A stretch of 12,421 nucleotides of DNA from Bacillota bacterium (GTDB taxonomy: Bacteria > Bacillota > Clostridia > Tissierellales > Peptoniphilaceae): assembly GCA_023393815.1 (NCBI GenBank), contig JAEXBU010000015.1, positions 1 to 12,421 of the forward strand, given 5' to 3'. The notes beneath the pieces are model-generated. The model saw only the letters and a program-made list of their open reading frames with translations. It was not told where the DNA came from and searched no databases. Shown here in pieces: positions 1 through 7,755 of the stretch. How positions within the stretch are numbered: the stretch's first letter is position 1; each line of letters opens with the position of its first letter. The position numbers were made by a program, and so were the translations under genes.

Positions 1-2
1 TT

Positions 3-167
3 GCTATGCTTCCACAAATGGCAGCGGCGAGTCTTTTGCGCTTGAAGCAGACGCCGGCCGTCTATGCGGCTCTTGCCATAATTCCCCAAGGGTTGGCTCT
101 TTTGGCGGCGGCGACGGGGCCGTTAAAGTATCGTTACCGGCGAGATAGCCGCAGGCACGTGTCTTAG
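3..167 (+). CDS. C-terminal fragment of an unidentified membrane protein
   Basis: The frame is open from the window edge to a TAG at 165-167 and gives about 54 residues. The visible tail contains one strongly hydrophobic, alanine/leucine-rich stretch, which could be the last membrane helix. It is followed by a very basic end with several Arg and Lys, as expected for a cytoplasmic tail under the positive-inside rule. The stop lies 12 bases before pgpA, so the two are probably co-transcribed. I do not recognise the family. Too little is visible to assign a function, although the neighbouring phosphatase makes a lipid-related membrane protein conceivable (inference only). Confidence 0.5.
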   Translation, partial: AMLPQMAAASLLRLKQTPAVYAALAIIPQGLALLAAATGPLKYRYRRDSRRHVS

Positions 168-179
168 AAAGAGGTTTTT

Positions 180-692
180 ATGTATAAATACGATATGCAA
201 CATCTGTATGATATTACCGTCGAGGCATTAGAAAAAAAGGGTGTGAAAATTTCAGATATCGCATCTGTCGTCTACGAACTGCAAAAGGATTACGCACCGA
301 TTACCTTAGATATGTGCGAAGAACACGTCCAAGCCGTGCTCCGCAAAAGAGAAACCATTCACGCGGTCTTGACGGCCCTTGCCATCGACAAAGCCGTAAA
401 TCAGAAGCTTTTCGATGAACCCATTCAGTCGATTATCGAAGACGATGAAGGCCTTTACGGCATCGACGAGGTGCTGAGCTTATCCATCGTCAACATTTAC
501 GGCTCCATCGGGCTCACGAATTTCGGCTATTTAGATAAAAAGAAAATCGGAATCATCGATAAATTGGATAAAATGAAGGGCCAAGAGGTTACCACTTTTA
601 GCGACGACATCGTGGCAGCCATCGCCGCGGCGGCCGCTTCGCGCTTGGCTCACAGCAATCAAACGAAAGAAGAGGGAAAGAGCCATGCGTAG
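180..692 (+). CDS. pgpA: phosphatidylglycerophosphatase A family protein (YutG-like)
   Basis: This 170-residue protein closely resembles Bacillus YutG and the PgpA family. Those enzymes dephosphorylate phosphatidylglycerol phosphate to phosphatidylglycerol at the membrane. Family-typical stretches are the N-terminal EALEKKGV segment with the following DIA, the central EDDEGLYGIDE acidic motif (about residues 87-97) with SIVNIYGSIG just after it, and the FSDDIVAAIAAAAASR block (about 140-155). Like YutG it is mostly soluble-looking, unlike the proteobacterial PgpA, which has clear membrane helices. The ATG at 180 has an AAAGAGG-type ribosome binding site about five bases upstream. The gene's last eight bases overlap the start of queT, which suggests coupled translation. 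The family call rests on remembered sequence similarity. Confidence 0.85.
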   Translation: MYKYDMQHLYDITVEALEKKGVKISDIASVVYELQKDYAPITLDMCEEHVQAVLRKRETIHAVLTALAIDKAVNQKLFDEPIQSIIEDDEGLYGIDEVLSLSIVNIYGSIGLTNFGYLDKKKIGIIDKLDKMKGQEVTTFSDDIVAAIAAAAASRLAHSNQTKEEGKSHA

Positions 693-1179
693 GTTCACGA
701 CCCGTCGGATCGCCACTATGGCGGTTATAGCGGCGATCTACTACGCCCTGACGGTGGTCTTTGCGCCTATTTCCTACGGGCCCATTCAATTCCGCGTGTC
801 GGAGATTTTGAATTTGTTGGCCTTTTACAATCCCGCCTTTGCGCCGGGCATCGTTCTCGGCGTCTTCCTTTCAAATATAAGCTCGCCCCTGGGGATGTAC
901 GATTTATTCTTCGGTACTTTTCACACGGCGATCAGCTTATTTTTTATGTGTAAGTTCCACAAGAAGTGGGTGGCAAGTCTCATGCCGGCCCTATTCTCAT
1001 GGATTATCGGTTTGGAGTTAGTTCTTGCCTTCGGCGGCGGAATTATCGGATTTTTGACCATGAGCCTGTCCGTAGCGGCCAGCGAAGTGATTATTTGCAC
1101 CCTCATCAGCTTGCCCGTCTACGAAGCATTGGATAGGAATGCGGCTTTTCGTTCCATCGTAAGCAAGAACCCTCAGTAA
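685..1179 (+). CDS. queT: QueT-family ECF transporter S-component (queuosine precursor uptake)
   Basis: This is a 164-residue, very hydrophobic protein with about five to six membrane segments. Early in the chain it has the QueT hallmark: APISYGPIQFRVSE followed by LNLLAFYNPAFAPG (about residues 27-55). A glycine-rich segment follows with GMYDLFFGTFHT. Family members are substrate-binding S-components that deliver preQ0/preQ1-type queuosine precursors through a shared EcfT/EcfA module. That module is not in this operon and would normally be encoded elsewhere; the ECF genes at 8349-10396 belong to a different cassette. An AGAGGG ribosome site at about 671-676 lies within the end of pgpA. No preQ1 riboswitch is possible immediately upstream because the gene starts inside pgpA. 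Confidence 0.85.
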   Translation: MRRFTTRRIATMAVIAAIYYALTVVFAPISYGPIQFRVSEILNLLAFYNPAFAPGIVLGVFLSNISSPLGMYDLFFGTFHTAISLFFMCKFHKKWVASLMPALFSWIIGLELVLAFGGGIIGFLTMSLSVAASEVIICTLISLPVYEALDRNAAFRSIVSKNPQ

Positions 1180-1197
1180 AAGTCAGAAGGAGAGTCT

Positions 1198-1458
1198 ATG
1201 AGAGTAAAAGTCTGTGTCGGTGCCCGCTGCACCATGATGGGATCAAGCGCCATGCTTGACGCACTGGAAGGCATTCAAAATCACTTTTTTGAAGAGGGGG
1301 AAATGGAGATCATTCATGTGAATTGTTTGAATGTCTGCAAGGAAAAGGGGTTGGAACACACGCCGGTCGTGGAAATTGATGGAGAGCGGATCACCGCCGC
1401 GAAACCGCAAGAAATTTCGGAAATGATCTTGGAACGTGCCGGAAAACTGTCGAAATAA
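1198..1458 (+). CDS. thioredoxin-like [2Fe-2S] ferredoxin domain protein (NuoE/HndA-like)
   Basis: This small protein of 86 residues has four cysteines spaced as in thioredoxin-fold [2Fe-2S] proteins: C6-x4-C11 and C43-x3-C47. That is the ligand set of NuoE, HndA and the small ferredoxin-like proteins that accompany hydrogenases. It lacks the N-terminal helical part of full-length NuoE (about 160 residues), so it is the cluster domain only. A strong AGAAGGAGAG ribosome site precedes the ATG. The hydrogenase gene begins 12 bases after its stop. The likely role is electron transfer to or from that hydrogenase (inference from adjacency). No NADH-binding NuoF-like partner is present in the window. 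Confidence 0.8.
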   Translation: MRVKVCVGARCTMMGSSAMLDALEGIQNHFFEEGEMEIIHVNCLNVCKEKGLEHTPVVEIDGERITAAKPQEISEMILERAGKLSK

Positions 1459-1470
1459 AAGGAGGTCGAA

Positions 1471-2985
1471 GTGAAAGAAAGTTACGCCAGCATTATGAGT
1501 CTTCGCCGCCGCGTGTTTGCGGAAGTGGCGAAGATGGCTTATGCGGACACGCCGCTGCACGAATTGGAAACGGTGGGTTACCGACTTTATCCCGGAACGT
1601 CTCTGGAAGATCGGGAAGATTTATTTAGAAAACGGGCCATCGCCGAAGAAATGATCCGCCTGGCCATGGGTATGAACTTGCGTGACTACGACGAGTACAT
1701 AAAAGTGACCGAAGGCTTTGACGAGGTGGACGTCGCGACGAGTATTTTCGAAACACCTTTGGTGGATGTCATTAAATTTGCTTGCGAATCCTGTCCGACG
1801 CGGGCATTGTTCGTAACGAACAACTGCCGTAAGTGCATGGCTCACCCCTGCACCAATGTATGTCCGGTAAACGCCGTATCCATCGGGAAATACGGCGCCG
1901 TCATCGACAAAGATAAGTGCGTGAAGTGCGGTCGCTGCAAGAAAACCTGTCCTTACCATGCCATTGTCGAATACGATCGCCCCTGTGCCTCCGTATGTGG
2001 CGTCGGTGCCATCGAAAGTGACGACAGAAATCGGGCCATTATTAACCACGACAAGTGCGTCGGTTGCGGCCGTTGTGTAGTGCAATGCCCCTGGGGCGCC
2101 ATTGGGGACAAAACCATGATCTATCAATTGGTTAAGGCCTTAAAAGAAAAGAATAAACGAATTTACGCCATTCCGGCTCCCAGCTACATTGGTCAGTTCG
2201 GTGCCGACACGACGCCGGAACAAATTCGCGCCGCCGTAAAACAATTGGGTTTTGAAGACATGGTCGAAGTCGGTTTAGGCGCTGACTACACCACCTTGCA
2301 CGAAGCGAAAGAGTACCTGGATCGCGTACCGGAAGAAATCCCCTTCATGGGTACCAGTTGCTGCCACTCGTGGACGTTGCTCATCGAATACCAGTTCCCG
2401 GAACTGAAAGATTACGTCTCCGATTCGGGAAGTCCTATGCGCTACACGGCAGAACACATTAAGCGCAAGGATCCCGACGCCTTGGTATGTTTCGTCGGCC
2501 CCTGTACGTCGAAAAAAGTAGAAGCCATCACGGGTGAAGTGAAAGAATACGTGGACTTCGTCATTACATTCGAAGAACTGATGGGAATGTTTGTAGCCAA
2601 AGATATCGAACCTTCGGAAATCGAAGAGGCGAAAGACGAGGAAGAATCTTCCTCGTCGGCGAGAGGCTACGCCATGGCCGGAGGCGTCGCCGCCGCCGTC
2701 AAGGAAGTGGCCGAACGGATCGATCCGGAACGAAACATTCAAATCGAGGGAGCAAACTCCTTGAAAGAATGTATTCGCATGCTTCAAATGGCCAAGGCCG
2801 GGAAAAAGAACGGCTACCTCTTGGAAGGAATGGCCTGTGAAGGCGGCTGTATCGCCGGCATGGGAACCATCGCTTCCATCACTCGCGTGAGGAAGTCTCT
2901 AACTAAGTACATGAAAGACTCCGAATACAAGACGCCTTTGGAAAACGTCCTGGTGGACGATTCTTTGAAGGACTTCAGTCGGTAA
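1471..2985 (+). CDS. [FeFe] hydrogenase, group-B-like, with several N-terminal Fe-S clusters
   Basis: This 504-residue soluble protein has the three H-cluster signatures. L1 is TSCCHSW (295-301), L2 is GPCTSKKVE (343-351) and L3 is EGMACEGGCIAGMG (452-465). C298, C345, C456 and C460 are the expected cluster ligands. The N-terminal half is cysteine-rich: C105/C108, C119-x2-C122-x4-C127-x3-C131, C150-x2-C153-x2-C156-x3-C160, C172/C176, and C196-x2-C199-x2-C202-x3-C206. This means at least two classical ferredoxin [4Fe-4S] motifs plus extra cysteines. It catalyses reversible H2 formation with a ferredoxin-like electron partner. The arrangement resembles group B enzymes rather than the CpI type. 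The start is GTG with a GGAGG site five bases upstream. In L1, histidine replaces the usual proline. No HydE/F/G maturases are visible. Confidence 0.88.
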   Translation: MKESYASIMSLRRRVFAEVAKMAYADTPLHELETVGYRLYPGTSLEDREDLFRKRAIAEEMIRLAMGMNLRDYDEYIKVTEGFDEVDVATSIFETPLVDVIKFACESCPTRALFVTNNCRKCMAHPCTNVCPVNAVSIGKYGAVIDKDKCVKCGRCKKTCPYHAIVEYDRPCASVCGVGAIESDDRNRAIINHDKCVGCGRCVVQCPWGAIGDKTMIYQLVKALKEKNKRIYAIPAPSYIGQFGADTTPEQIRAAVKQLGFEDMVEVGLGADYTTLHEAKEYLDRVPEEIPFMGTSCCHSWTLLIEYQFPELKDYVSDSGSPMRYTAEHIKRKDPDALVCFVGPCTSKKVEAITGEVKEYVDFVITFEELMGMFVAKDIEPSEIEEAKDEEESSSSARGYAMAGGVAAAVKEVAERIDPERNIQIEGANSLKECIRMLQMAKAGKKNGYLLEGMACEGGCIAGMGTIASITRVRKSLTKYMKDSEYKTPLENVLVDDSLKDFSR

Positions 2986-3063
2986 AGGCATAGAAAATGA
3001 AAACCGGCGGAAAAGCAAAAGGTGTTTTCTTCCGGAAAAGGAGACTGTTTCCACAAAAAAGAT

Positions 3064-3100
3064 AAAACGAGCAGGCAATCGGCTTGCTCGTTTTTGTTTT
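3064..3100. terminator. bidirectional rho-independent terminator between convergent genes
   Basis: A 13-pair stem (3064-3076 with 3082-3094, one G-U pair) encloses a five-base loop. A T-rich run follows on the plus strand (3091-3100). On the minus strand, the A-rich flank at about 3055-3067 supplies the matching U-tract. It sits between the hydrogenase gene on the plus strand and the araC-type gene on the minus strand, so it can end both transcripts. It also marks the left edge of the A+T-rich cassette. Confidence 0.88.
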
Positions 3101-3136
3101 GCATGAAAAGTCATAGGTGAATATAGGAACGCACTT

Positions 3137-4135
3137 TTAGGAATCACAAGGATCGCCATGTAAGGAGGTGGAAGGCTCACAAGTGGAAGCGCGAACTTCA
3201 CTGGGAAGCTTTCCCTTATATCTTTTGTAATAAATGGAAAATTTGCTGTGGGATGAATAGCCGACAGATGCGGCTATTTCTCTTATGGGAAGTGCCGTGT
3301 TTAAGAGAAGAATTTCGGCCATATTCATTCTTTTCCGTTGCGTGTATTCCGTAATACTTTGGCCATATTTTTCTTTGAATAATTTTTTTAATTTTGTTCC
3401 GCTCATGTTGGCTATTTTTTCAAGGGTTTCTTGTTTGATATTCATAGCAAAATGATCTTCTAAAAATTGGGCGACATTTTCAAGAGATTTCGTATCGTCG
3501 GAGTCTATTTTCTGTCTGTTCCGATGTAGGTAAGTATCTACAACGATGCTAAACCATTCCATAGCTTTTGCTCGGAAGAAAAATTCGGCTGCGGGGGATT
3601 CCATTTTGCAGTGTAGGATTTCCATAGCTATTTTTTCCAGAGATTTCGTCAGCAGCATTTGATTTTTTTGAAACAAATCGGAATAAAGAGGGCTTTCGCC
3701 TGCATAAAGAGAAGAGAAGTGCGTTGCCAGCAGTTCTTTTTGAAAACCGATGGAAACGGATAGATAATAACTATTTTCATGTAATAGGAAAAGGAAGTCC
3801 TCTTCGATATTTTCGAAATTGAAAGTACATAATGAGTTTGCGGTGATGGTTTGGTAGGGATTAAATTTTTCTCCATTGGCACTAATAATATAACTTGAAT
3901 AGATGGAAACGTAGTCTGACATACTATAGGTGCTCCGTTCAATGAATTCTTCTTTTATATAAAAATCGTGGATATCAATGAGAAATCCGTCCCCTTGATA
4001 AAACCAATATAAGCCTTCTGCGCGAGCTGTATCCTCTTTATTCCAACAAAAAGTATGGCCTGCATTGGAATATTTTTTATGGCCTTTGCATTCATCCACG
4101 TTCATGTATTTTTTTACAAAGTCACAATAACTCAT
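3137..4135 (-). CDS. AraC-family transcriptional regulator
   Basis: This 332-residue regulator has a C-terminal AraC/XylS DNA-binding domain. Helix-turn-helix 1 is around residues 235-258 (ETLEKIANMSGTKLKKLF). Helix-turn-helix 2 is around 283-315 and contains PIREIAASVGYSSHSKFS, the most conserved part of the family. The N-terminal 220 or so residues are an unassigned ligand or dimer domain. I chose the ATG at 4135 because AGGTGG and AAAAGGGA lie just upstream; the in-frame ATG at 4159 (eight residues longer) has a poorer site. The gene is divergent from the ABC/ECF operon and shares its low G+C, so it most likely controls that operon. AraC-type activators of siderophore uptake (YbtA, PchR) are the closest functional analogues, by inference. 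The inducer is unknown. Confidence 0.88.
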   Translation of the reverse strand: MSYCDFVKKYMNVDECKGHKKYSNAGHTFCWNKEDTARAEGLYWFYQGDGFLIDIHDFYIKEEFIERSTYSMSDYVSIYSSYIISANGEKFNPYQTITANSLCTFNFENIEEDFLFLLHENSYYLSVSIGFQKELLATHFSSLYAGESPLYSDLFQKNQMLLTKSLEKIAMEILHCKMESPAAEFFFRAKAMEWFSIVVDTYLHRNRQKIDSDDTKSLENVAQFLEDHFAMNIKQETLEKIANMSGTKLKKLFKEKYGQSITEYTQRKRMNMAEILLLNTALPIREIAASVGYSSHSKFSIYYKRYKGKLPSEVRASTCEPSTSLHGDPCDS

Positions 4136-4190
4136 CCGCCACCTATCCCTTTTAGGCATTGTTCCAATTAGTTTTATATTGCAAGAATTG

Positions 4191-4220
4191 TTGTGCTACC
4201 AATTATAGCAGATGTATAAT
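4191..4220 (+). promoter_or_regulatory. sigma-A-type promoter for the ABC/ECF operon
   Basis: A perfect TATAAT -10 box at 4215-4220 is preceded, after an 18-base spacer, by TTGTGC at 4191-4196, a weak -35 (TTG conserved). The predicted start point is near 4227, giving a leader of about 70 bases before the ATG at 4296. The weak -35 fits a promoter that needs an activator such as the adjacent AraC protein. Confidence 0.6.
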
Positions 4221-4230
4221 GAAGCAGCAA
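4202..4230 (-). promoter_or_regulatory. sigma-A-type promoter for the AraC-family regulator, interleaved with the operon promoter
   Basis: On the minus strand, TTGCTG (plus 4225-4230) is followed after 17 bases by TATAAT (plus 4202-4207), with TGC directly before it. That makes an extended -10 (TGnTATAAT). Transcription would start near 4195 and run left into the regulator. The two promoters occupy the same 40 bases, so RNA polymerase cannot easily hold both at once. Confidence 0.6.
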
Positions 4231-4245
4231 TGATAAATGCTATCA
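4231..4245. promoter_or_regulatory. Fur-box-like operator
   Basis: The 15 bases TGATAAATGCTATCA form a perfect five-base inverted repeat (TGATA-N5-TATCA). They match the Bacillus Fur 7-1-7 consensus TGATAATnATTATCA at 11 of 14 defined positions. The element begins about four bases after the operon's predicted start point and one base beyond the regulator's -35, where a bound repressor would block both promoters. It could instead be an AraC half-site; an overlapping repeat AGCA-N8-TGCT lies at 4226-4241. Confidence 0.5.
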
Positions 4246-4295
4246 AGATATAGATTGTCCTATCCAAAAGGGCTATTGAAAGAAAGGAAAATAGA

Positions 4296-6056
4296 ATGGG
4301 CGTTTACAAAAAATTATTTCGTTATGCAGGCGATAAAAGGCATATGTTGATTTTCGCTGTGCTTGCATCCGCTCTATCGGTATGCGCAACGATCATGGGT
4401 TATTTTTTTATCTACATGTTCTTAGATCACTTCCTTCTCGAGAGAAGTATCGCTTCAGCTCAAGCGGTAGCCGTGAAGTCCGCCGTTGCCTTAACCGTGG
4501 GAGGGATTTTTTACATGGTTTCGGGGTTATTTTCTCATATTTTGGGTTTTCGATTGGAAACAAATTTGAGAAAAAAAGGAATTGAAGGGTTAGAAAAATC
4601 CGGTTTCCGATTTTTTGATTTACATCCGTCGGGGGAAATCAGAAAGGCCATCGATGACAATGCAGCGCAAACCCATATGGTAGTAGCGCATATGATTCCC
4701 GATAGCGCGCAAGCGATTCTCACTCCGATTCTAGCAATCGGACTCGGATTTTTTATAAGCATAAAAGTCGGGGGCGTATTACTTGCGTTAGCTGTTTTAG
4801 CGGCGATCCTACTTGGTTCTATGATGGGTGAGCAGAAATTTATGAAAATCTACCAAGAATCCCTGGCAAAACTTAGTTCGGAAACGGTGGAATATGTTCG
4901 GGGAATACAGGTTGTTAAAATATTCGGAACGAGCGTGGAATCGTTTAAGGCCTTGTATAAGGCAATAACGGAGTATTCCAAGTACGCCTATTCGTACTCT
5001 CTCTCTTGTAAAAAGCCTTATGTTATCTATCAATGGTTATTTTTTGGAATCATTGCCATCATAATTGTTCCGGTGGTCTATTTCATGGACAAGCCGGGAA
5101 GTGGGGAAATGATTTTGCCGGAGCTGATGATGATTTTCTTTTTAACGGGGATATTATTTGTTTCGTTTATGCGAATCATGTGGTTTTCACAGTACATATT
5201 CCAAGGAAATTATGCAGTGGACACATTGGAAGATCTTTATGAGCAGATGCAAGAAGACAAAATAGTCTATGGGGATAGGGAAAATTTTGTAAATTACAAT
5301 ATTGAATTTGACGATGTTTGTTTTGGATACGATGAAAATTCGGTTCTGGATCATTTATCCTTTCAATTGGATGAAGGAAAATCCTATGCCCTCGTCGGTT
5401 CGTCCGGTTCAGGAAAGTCAACCATTGCGAAGCTTATTTCCGGATTTTACAAAATAGATGGCGGAACGATTAGAATCGGCGGAGTAGCAATCGAAAAATA
5501 CAGTAACAAGGCGTTGATTGAGGCGATTTCTTTTGTTTTCCAAGACGCGAAGCTGTTTCATACGAGCATCTATGAAAATGTAGCCCTTGCCAATCAAAAG
5601 GCCGCAAGGAAAGATGTTATGAAGGCACTGGAACTTGCCGGTTGCAATTCGATACTGGATAAGTTTCCTGCGAGGGAAAATACCGTGATAGGCTCAAAAG
5701 GTGTCTACCTGTCAGGGGGAGAAAAACAAAGGATTGCCATCGCGAGAGCCATTTTAAAGGATTCGAAGATTGTTATTATGGACGAAGCGTCCGCGGCTAT
5801 AGACCCGGATAGTGAGTATGAATTGCAAAAAGCTTTTCAAAATTTAATCAAGGGGAAAACCGTTGTCATGATAGCCCATAGGTTGTCAAGTATACGGGCT
5901 GTAGATGAGATTCTCGTTCTCGACAATGGAAAAATCATCGAAAGAGGATCGGACAAAGAGTTAATGAAATCGGGTGCAACGTACAAGAAATTGCAGAACT
6001 TGTATCAAAGTGCAAATGAATGGAGGGTCGGTCATGAAGAACTTTTACAAAAATAA
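4296..6056 (+). CDS. ABC transporter half-subunit, fused membrane and ATPase domains (first of a pair)
   Basis: This 586-residue protein has an N-terminal type-1 ABC membrane domain (about six helices, residues 15-310). A complete ATPase domain follows: Walker A GSSGSGKST at 368-376, Q-loop VFQD, signature LSGGE at 472-476, Walker B with D496 and catalytic E497, and switch H528. The fold is exporter-like. However, paired proteins of this type (YbtP/YbtQ, IrtA/IrtB) import metal-siderophore complexes, and similar pairs sit next to MptD-type ECF genes. It probably forms a heterodimer with the next gene's product. The start has an AAGGAAAA site. The end overlaps the next gene by 23 bases. G+C is much lower than in region 1 (one 60-base row, 5281-5340, is about 22%). 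Substrate and direction are inference. Confidence 0.85.
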   Translation: MGVYKKLFRYAGDKRHMLIFAVLASALSVCATIMGYFFIYMFLDHFLLERSIASAQAVAVKSAVALTVGGIFYMVSGLFSHILGFRLETNLRKKGIEGLEKSGFRFFDLHPSGEIRKAIDDNAAQTHMVVAHMIPDSAQAILTPILAIGLGFFISIKVGGVLLALAVLAAILLGSMMGEQKFMKIYQESLAKLSSETVEYVRGIQVVKIFGTSVESFKALYKAITEYSKYAYSYSLSCKKPYVIYQWLFFGIIAIIIVPVVYFMDKPGSGEMILPELMMIFFLTGILFVSFMRIMWFSQYIFQGNYAVDTLEDLYEQMQEDKIVYGDRENFVNYNIEFDDVCFGYDENSVLDHLSFQLDEGKSYALVGSSGSGKSTIAKLISGFYKIDGGTIRIGGVAIEKYSNKALIEAISFVFQDAKLFHTSIYENVALANQKAARKDVMKALELAGCNSILDKFPARENTVIGSKGVYLSGGEKQRIAIARAILKDSKIVIMDEASAAIDPDSEYELQKAFQNLIKGKTVVMIAHRLSSIRAVDEILVLDNGKIIERGSDKELMKSGATYKKLQNLYQSANEWRVGHEELLQK

Positions 6057-7755
6057 ATTTGCCCTTACAGAAAAAGGAGCAAAAAATTTAACAAAAGCCA
6101 CCTTTTTTTCTTTCTTTGTCTATTGTGTCAATATGTTACCGGTGATGCTGTTAATGTTCTTTGCACAGAATATATTAGAAAGTACCGGTATGCCCAAGGC
6201 TTTTTACGGTATTGCTTCCCTTATCACCTTAGCAATTCTGTATCTATTTCTGAATATGGAATACGAAAGTTTATATAACACGACCTATGAAGAGAGCGCC
6301 AATTTAAGAATAGATACGGCGAAGAATTTATCAAAACTTCCCCTATCGTACTTTTCAAAACATGATTTATCGGATCTTTCGCAGACAATCATGACAGATA
6401 TTGAAGGGATAGAACACGCCATGAGCCACTCAATTCCAAAGTGTGGAGCGATGGTTTTATTCTTTCCCTTGATGACCGTGATGCTTTTGATTGGAAATGC
6501 AAAGATGGGTCTTGCTGTTATGATTCCGAGTGTATTGAGCTTTGCCATCATACCTCTTTTTAAAAACAGGGTAGAAAGGGGAAATAAAAAATACTTTGAT
6601 ATATTAAGGAGAAATTCCAACAGTTTTCAAGAGAACATAGATATGCAGATGGAAATTAAGGCGTATGGTTTGTCTGAAGATAGAAAAGAAGAACTATATA
6701 ACAAGATGGAAGAAAGTGAAAAAATTCATTTAAAGACAGAGGCATCGACTATCTTGGCCTTATCTCTATCGACGCTGTTTTCCTTTATCTCTTTGGCAGT
6801 GGTTATTTTAGTCGGAACGCATCTTTTCATCGGTGGAGAGATTGGTAGTATCTATCTTATCGGCTATCTGTTGGCAGCCATTAAGATCAAGGAAATCTTA
6901 GACGCTTCCAAGGAGGGGATGTTAGAGATATTCTACCTACGCCCTAAAATCGAGCGTTTAAAAGAAATGAAGGAGCAAAAATTACAAGAGGGAAAAGACG
7001 AGGATTTCAAAGGATACGATATTGAACTCAAAGATGTTGTCTTTTCGTACAATGAAGAGACCCCGGTTTTAAAAGGCGTGAATTTTAAAGCGAAACAGGG
7101 GGAAGTTACGGCCCTTGTAGGGGCAAGCGGCAGTGGGAAGACAAGCATTCTAAAGCTTATATCAAGACTGTACGACTATGACGCGGGAGAAATCTTAATT
7201 GACGGGAAAGATGTGAAAGCAGTATCTACAGCATCTCTTTTTAACAAGGTATCCATCGTTTTTCAAGAGGTTCTTCTCTTTAATCAAAGCGTGATGGAAA
7301 ACATAAGAATTGGAAGGCAGGGAGCGAGTGATGAAGAAGTAAAAAGAGCTGCCGAGCTTGCAAATTGTACAGATTTCATAGATAGGTTGCCTTATGGCTA
7401 CGATACGGTTATCGGGGAAAATGGCGCGGAATTATCCGGCGGAGAAAGGCAAAGGCTATCTATAGCCAGAGCATTTTTAAAAGATGCACCGATTCTGCTG
7501 TTGGATGAAATTGCGGCAAGTCTTGATGTAGAGAACGAAAAGAAGATCCAAGATGCACTGAATAAACTAGTACAAGATAAGACGGTTGTTATCATTTCTC
7601 ACAGGATGAAGTCCGTCGAAAATGCAGACAAGATTGTCGTCCTTCAGGATGGAAAAGTAGAAAGCGAAGGAAATCATAAGGAATTGTTGCAAAATTCAAA
7701 AGTTTATAAAAATTTAATGGACAAAACAAAAATGGCGGAAGAATTTGTTTATTAG
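6034..7755 (+). CDS. ABC transporter half-subunit, fused membrane and ATPase domains (second of a pair)
   Basis: This 573-residue partner of the preceding protein has the same domain order. The membrane domain is about residues 25-310. The ATPase has Walker A GASGSGKTS at 363-371, Q-loop VFQE, signature LSGGE at 467-471, Walker B with D491 and catalytic E492, and switch H523. Both partners therefore look catalytically complete, unlike many heterodimeric exporters in which one site is degenerate. I chose the ATG at 6034 because GGAGG (6022-6026) lies seven bases upstream; the frame stays open to an earlier ATG at 5974, but that lies well inside the first gene. The stop codon TAG is part of the next gene's AGGAGG site. 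The role is presumably the second half of a metallophore- or haem-type importer (inference). Confidence 0.85.
   Translation: MKNFYKNKFALTEKGAKNLTKATFFSFFVYCVNMLPVMLLMFFAQNILESTGMPKAFYGIASLITLAILYLFLNMEYESLYNTTYEESANLRIDTAKNLSKLPLSYFSKHDLSDLSQTIMTDIEGIEHAMSHSIPKCGAMVLFFPLMTVMLLIGNAKMGLAVMIPSVLSFAIIPLFKNRVERGNKKYFDILRRNSNSFQENIDMQMEIKAYGLSEDRKEELYNKMEESEKIHLKTEASTILALSLSTLFSFISLAVVILVGTHLFIGGEIGSIYLIGYLLAAIKIKEILDASKEGMLEIFYLRPKIERLKEMKEQKLQEGKDEDFKGYDIELKDVVFSYNEETPVLKGVNFKAKQGEVTALVGASGSGKTSILKLISRLYDYDAGEILIDGKDVKAVSTASLFNKVSIVFQEVLLFNQSVMENIRIGRQGASDEEVKRAAELANCTDFIDRLPYGYDTVIGENGAELSGGERQRLSIARAFLKDAPILLLDEIAASLDVENEKKIQDALNKLVQDKTVVIISHRMKSVENADKIVVLQDGKVESEGNHKELLQNSKVYKNLMDKTKMAEEFVY

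Noticed and set aside
600..690. preQ1 riboswitch upstream of queT
   Set aside because: queT begins inside pgpA, and the preceding bases are clearly coding. No separate leader exists for an aptamer.
1621..2127. Long antisense frames opposite the hydrogenase (also 2275-2787)
   Set aside because: They are shadows of strongly supported coding sequence and show no family motif or ribosome site.
3004..3040. Hairpin formed by CGGAA and TTCCG repeats after the hydrogenase stop
   Set aside because: The stem is only about five pairs with a long loop and no U-tract. The strong terminator at 3064-3100 suffices.
4160..4295. Attenuator or riboswitch in the ABC operon leader
   Set aside because: The leader of about 70 bases shows only the short Fur-like repeat. 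No stable hairpin with a U-tract is visible.
5974..6033. N-terminal extension of the second ABC protein
   Set aside because: It would add 20 residues read from within the first ABC gene. A good GGAGG site supports the ATG at 6034.
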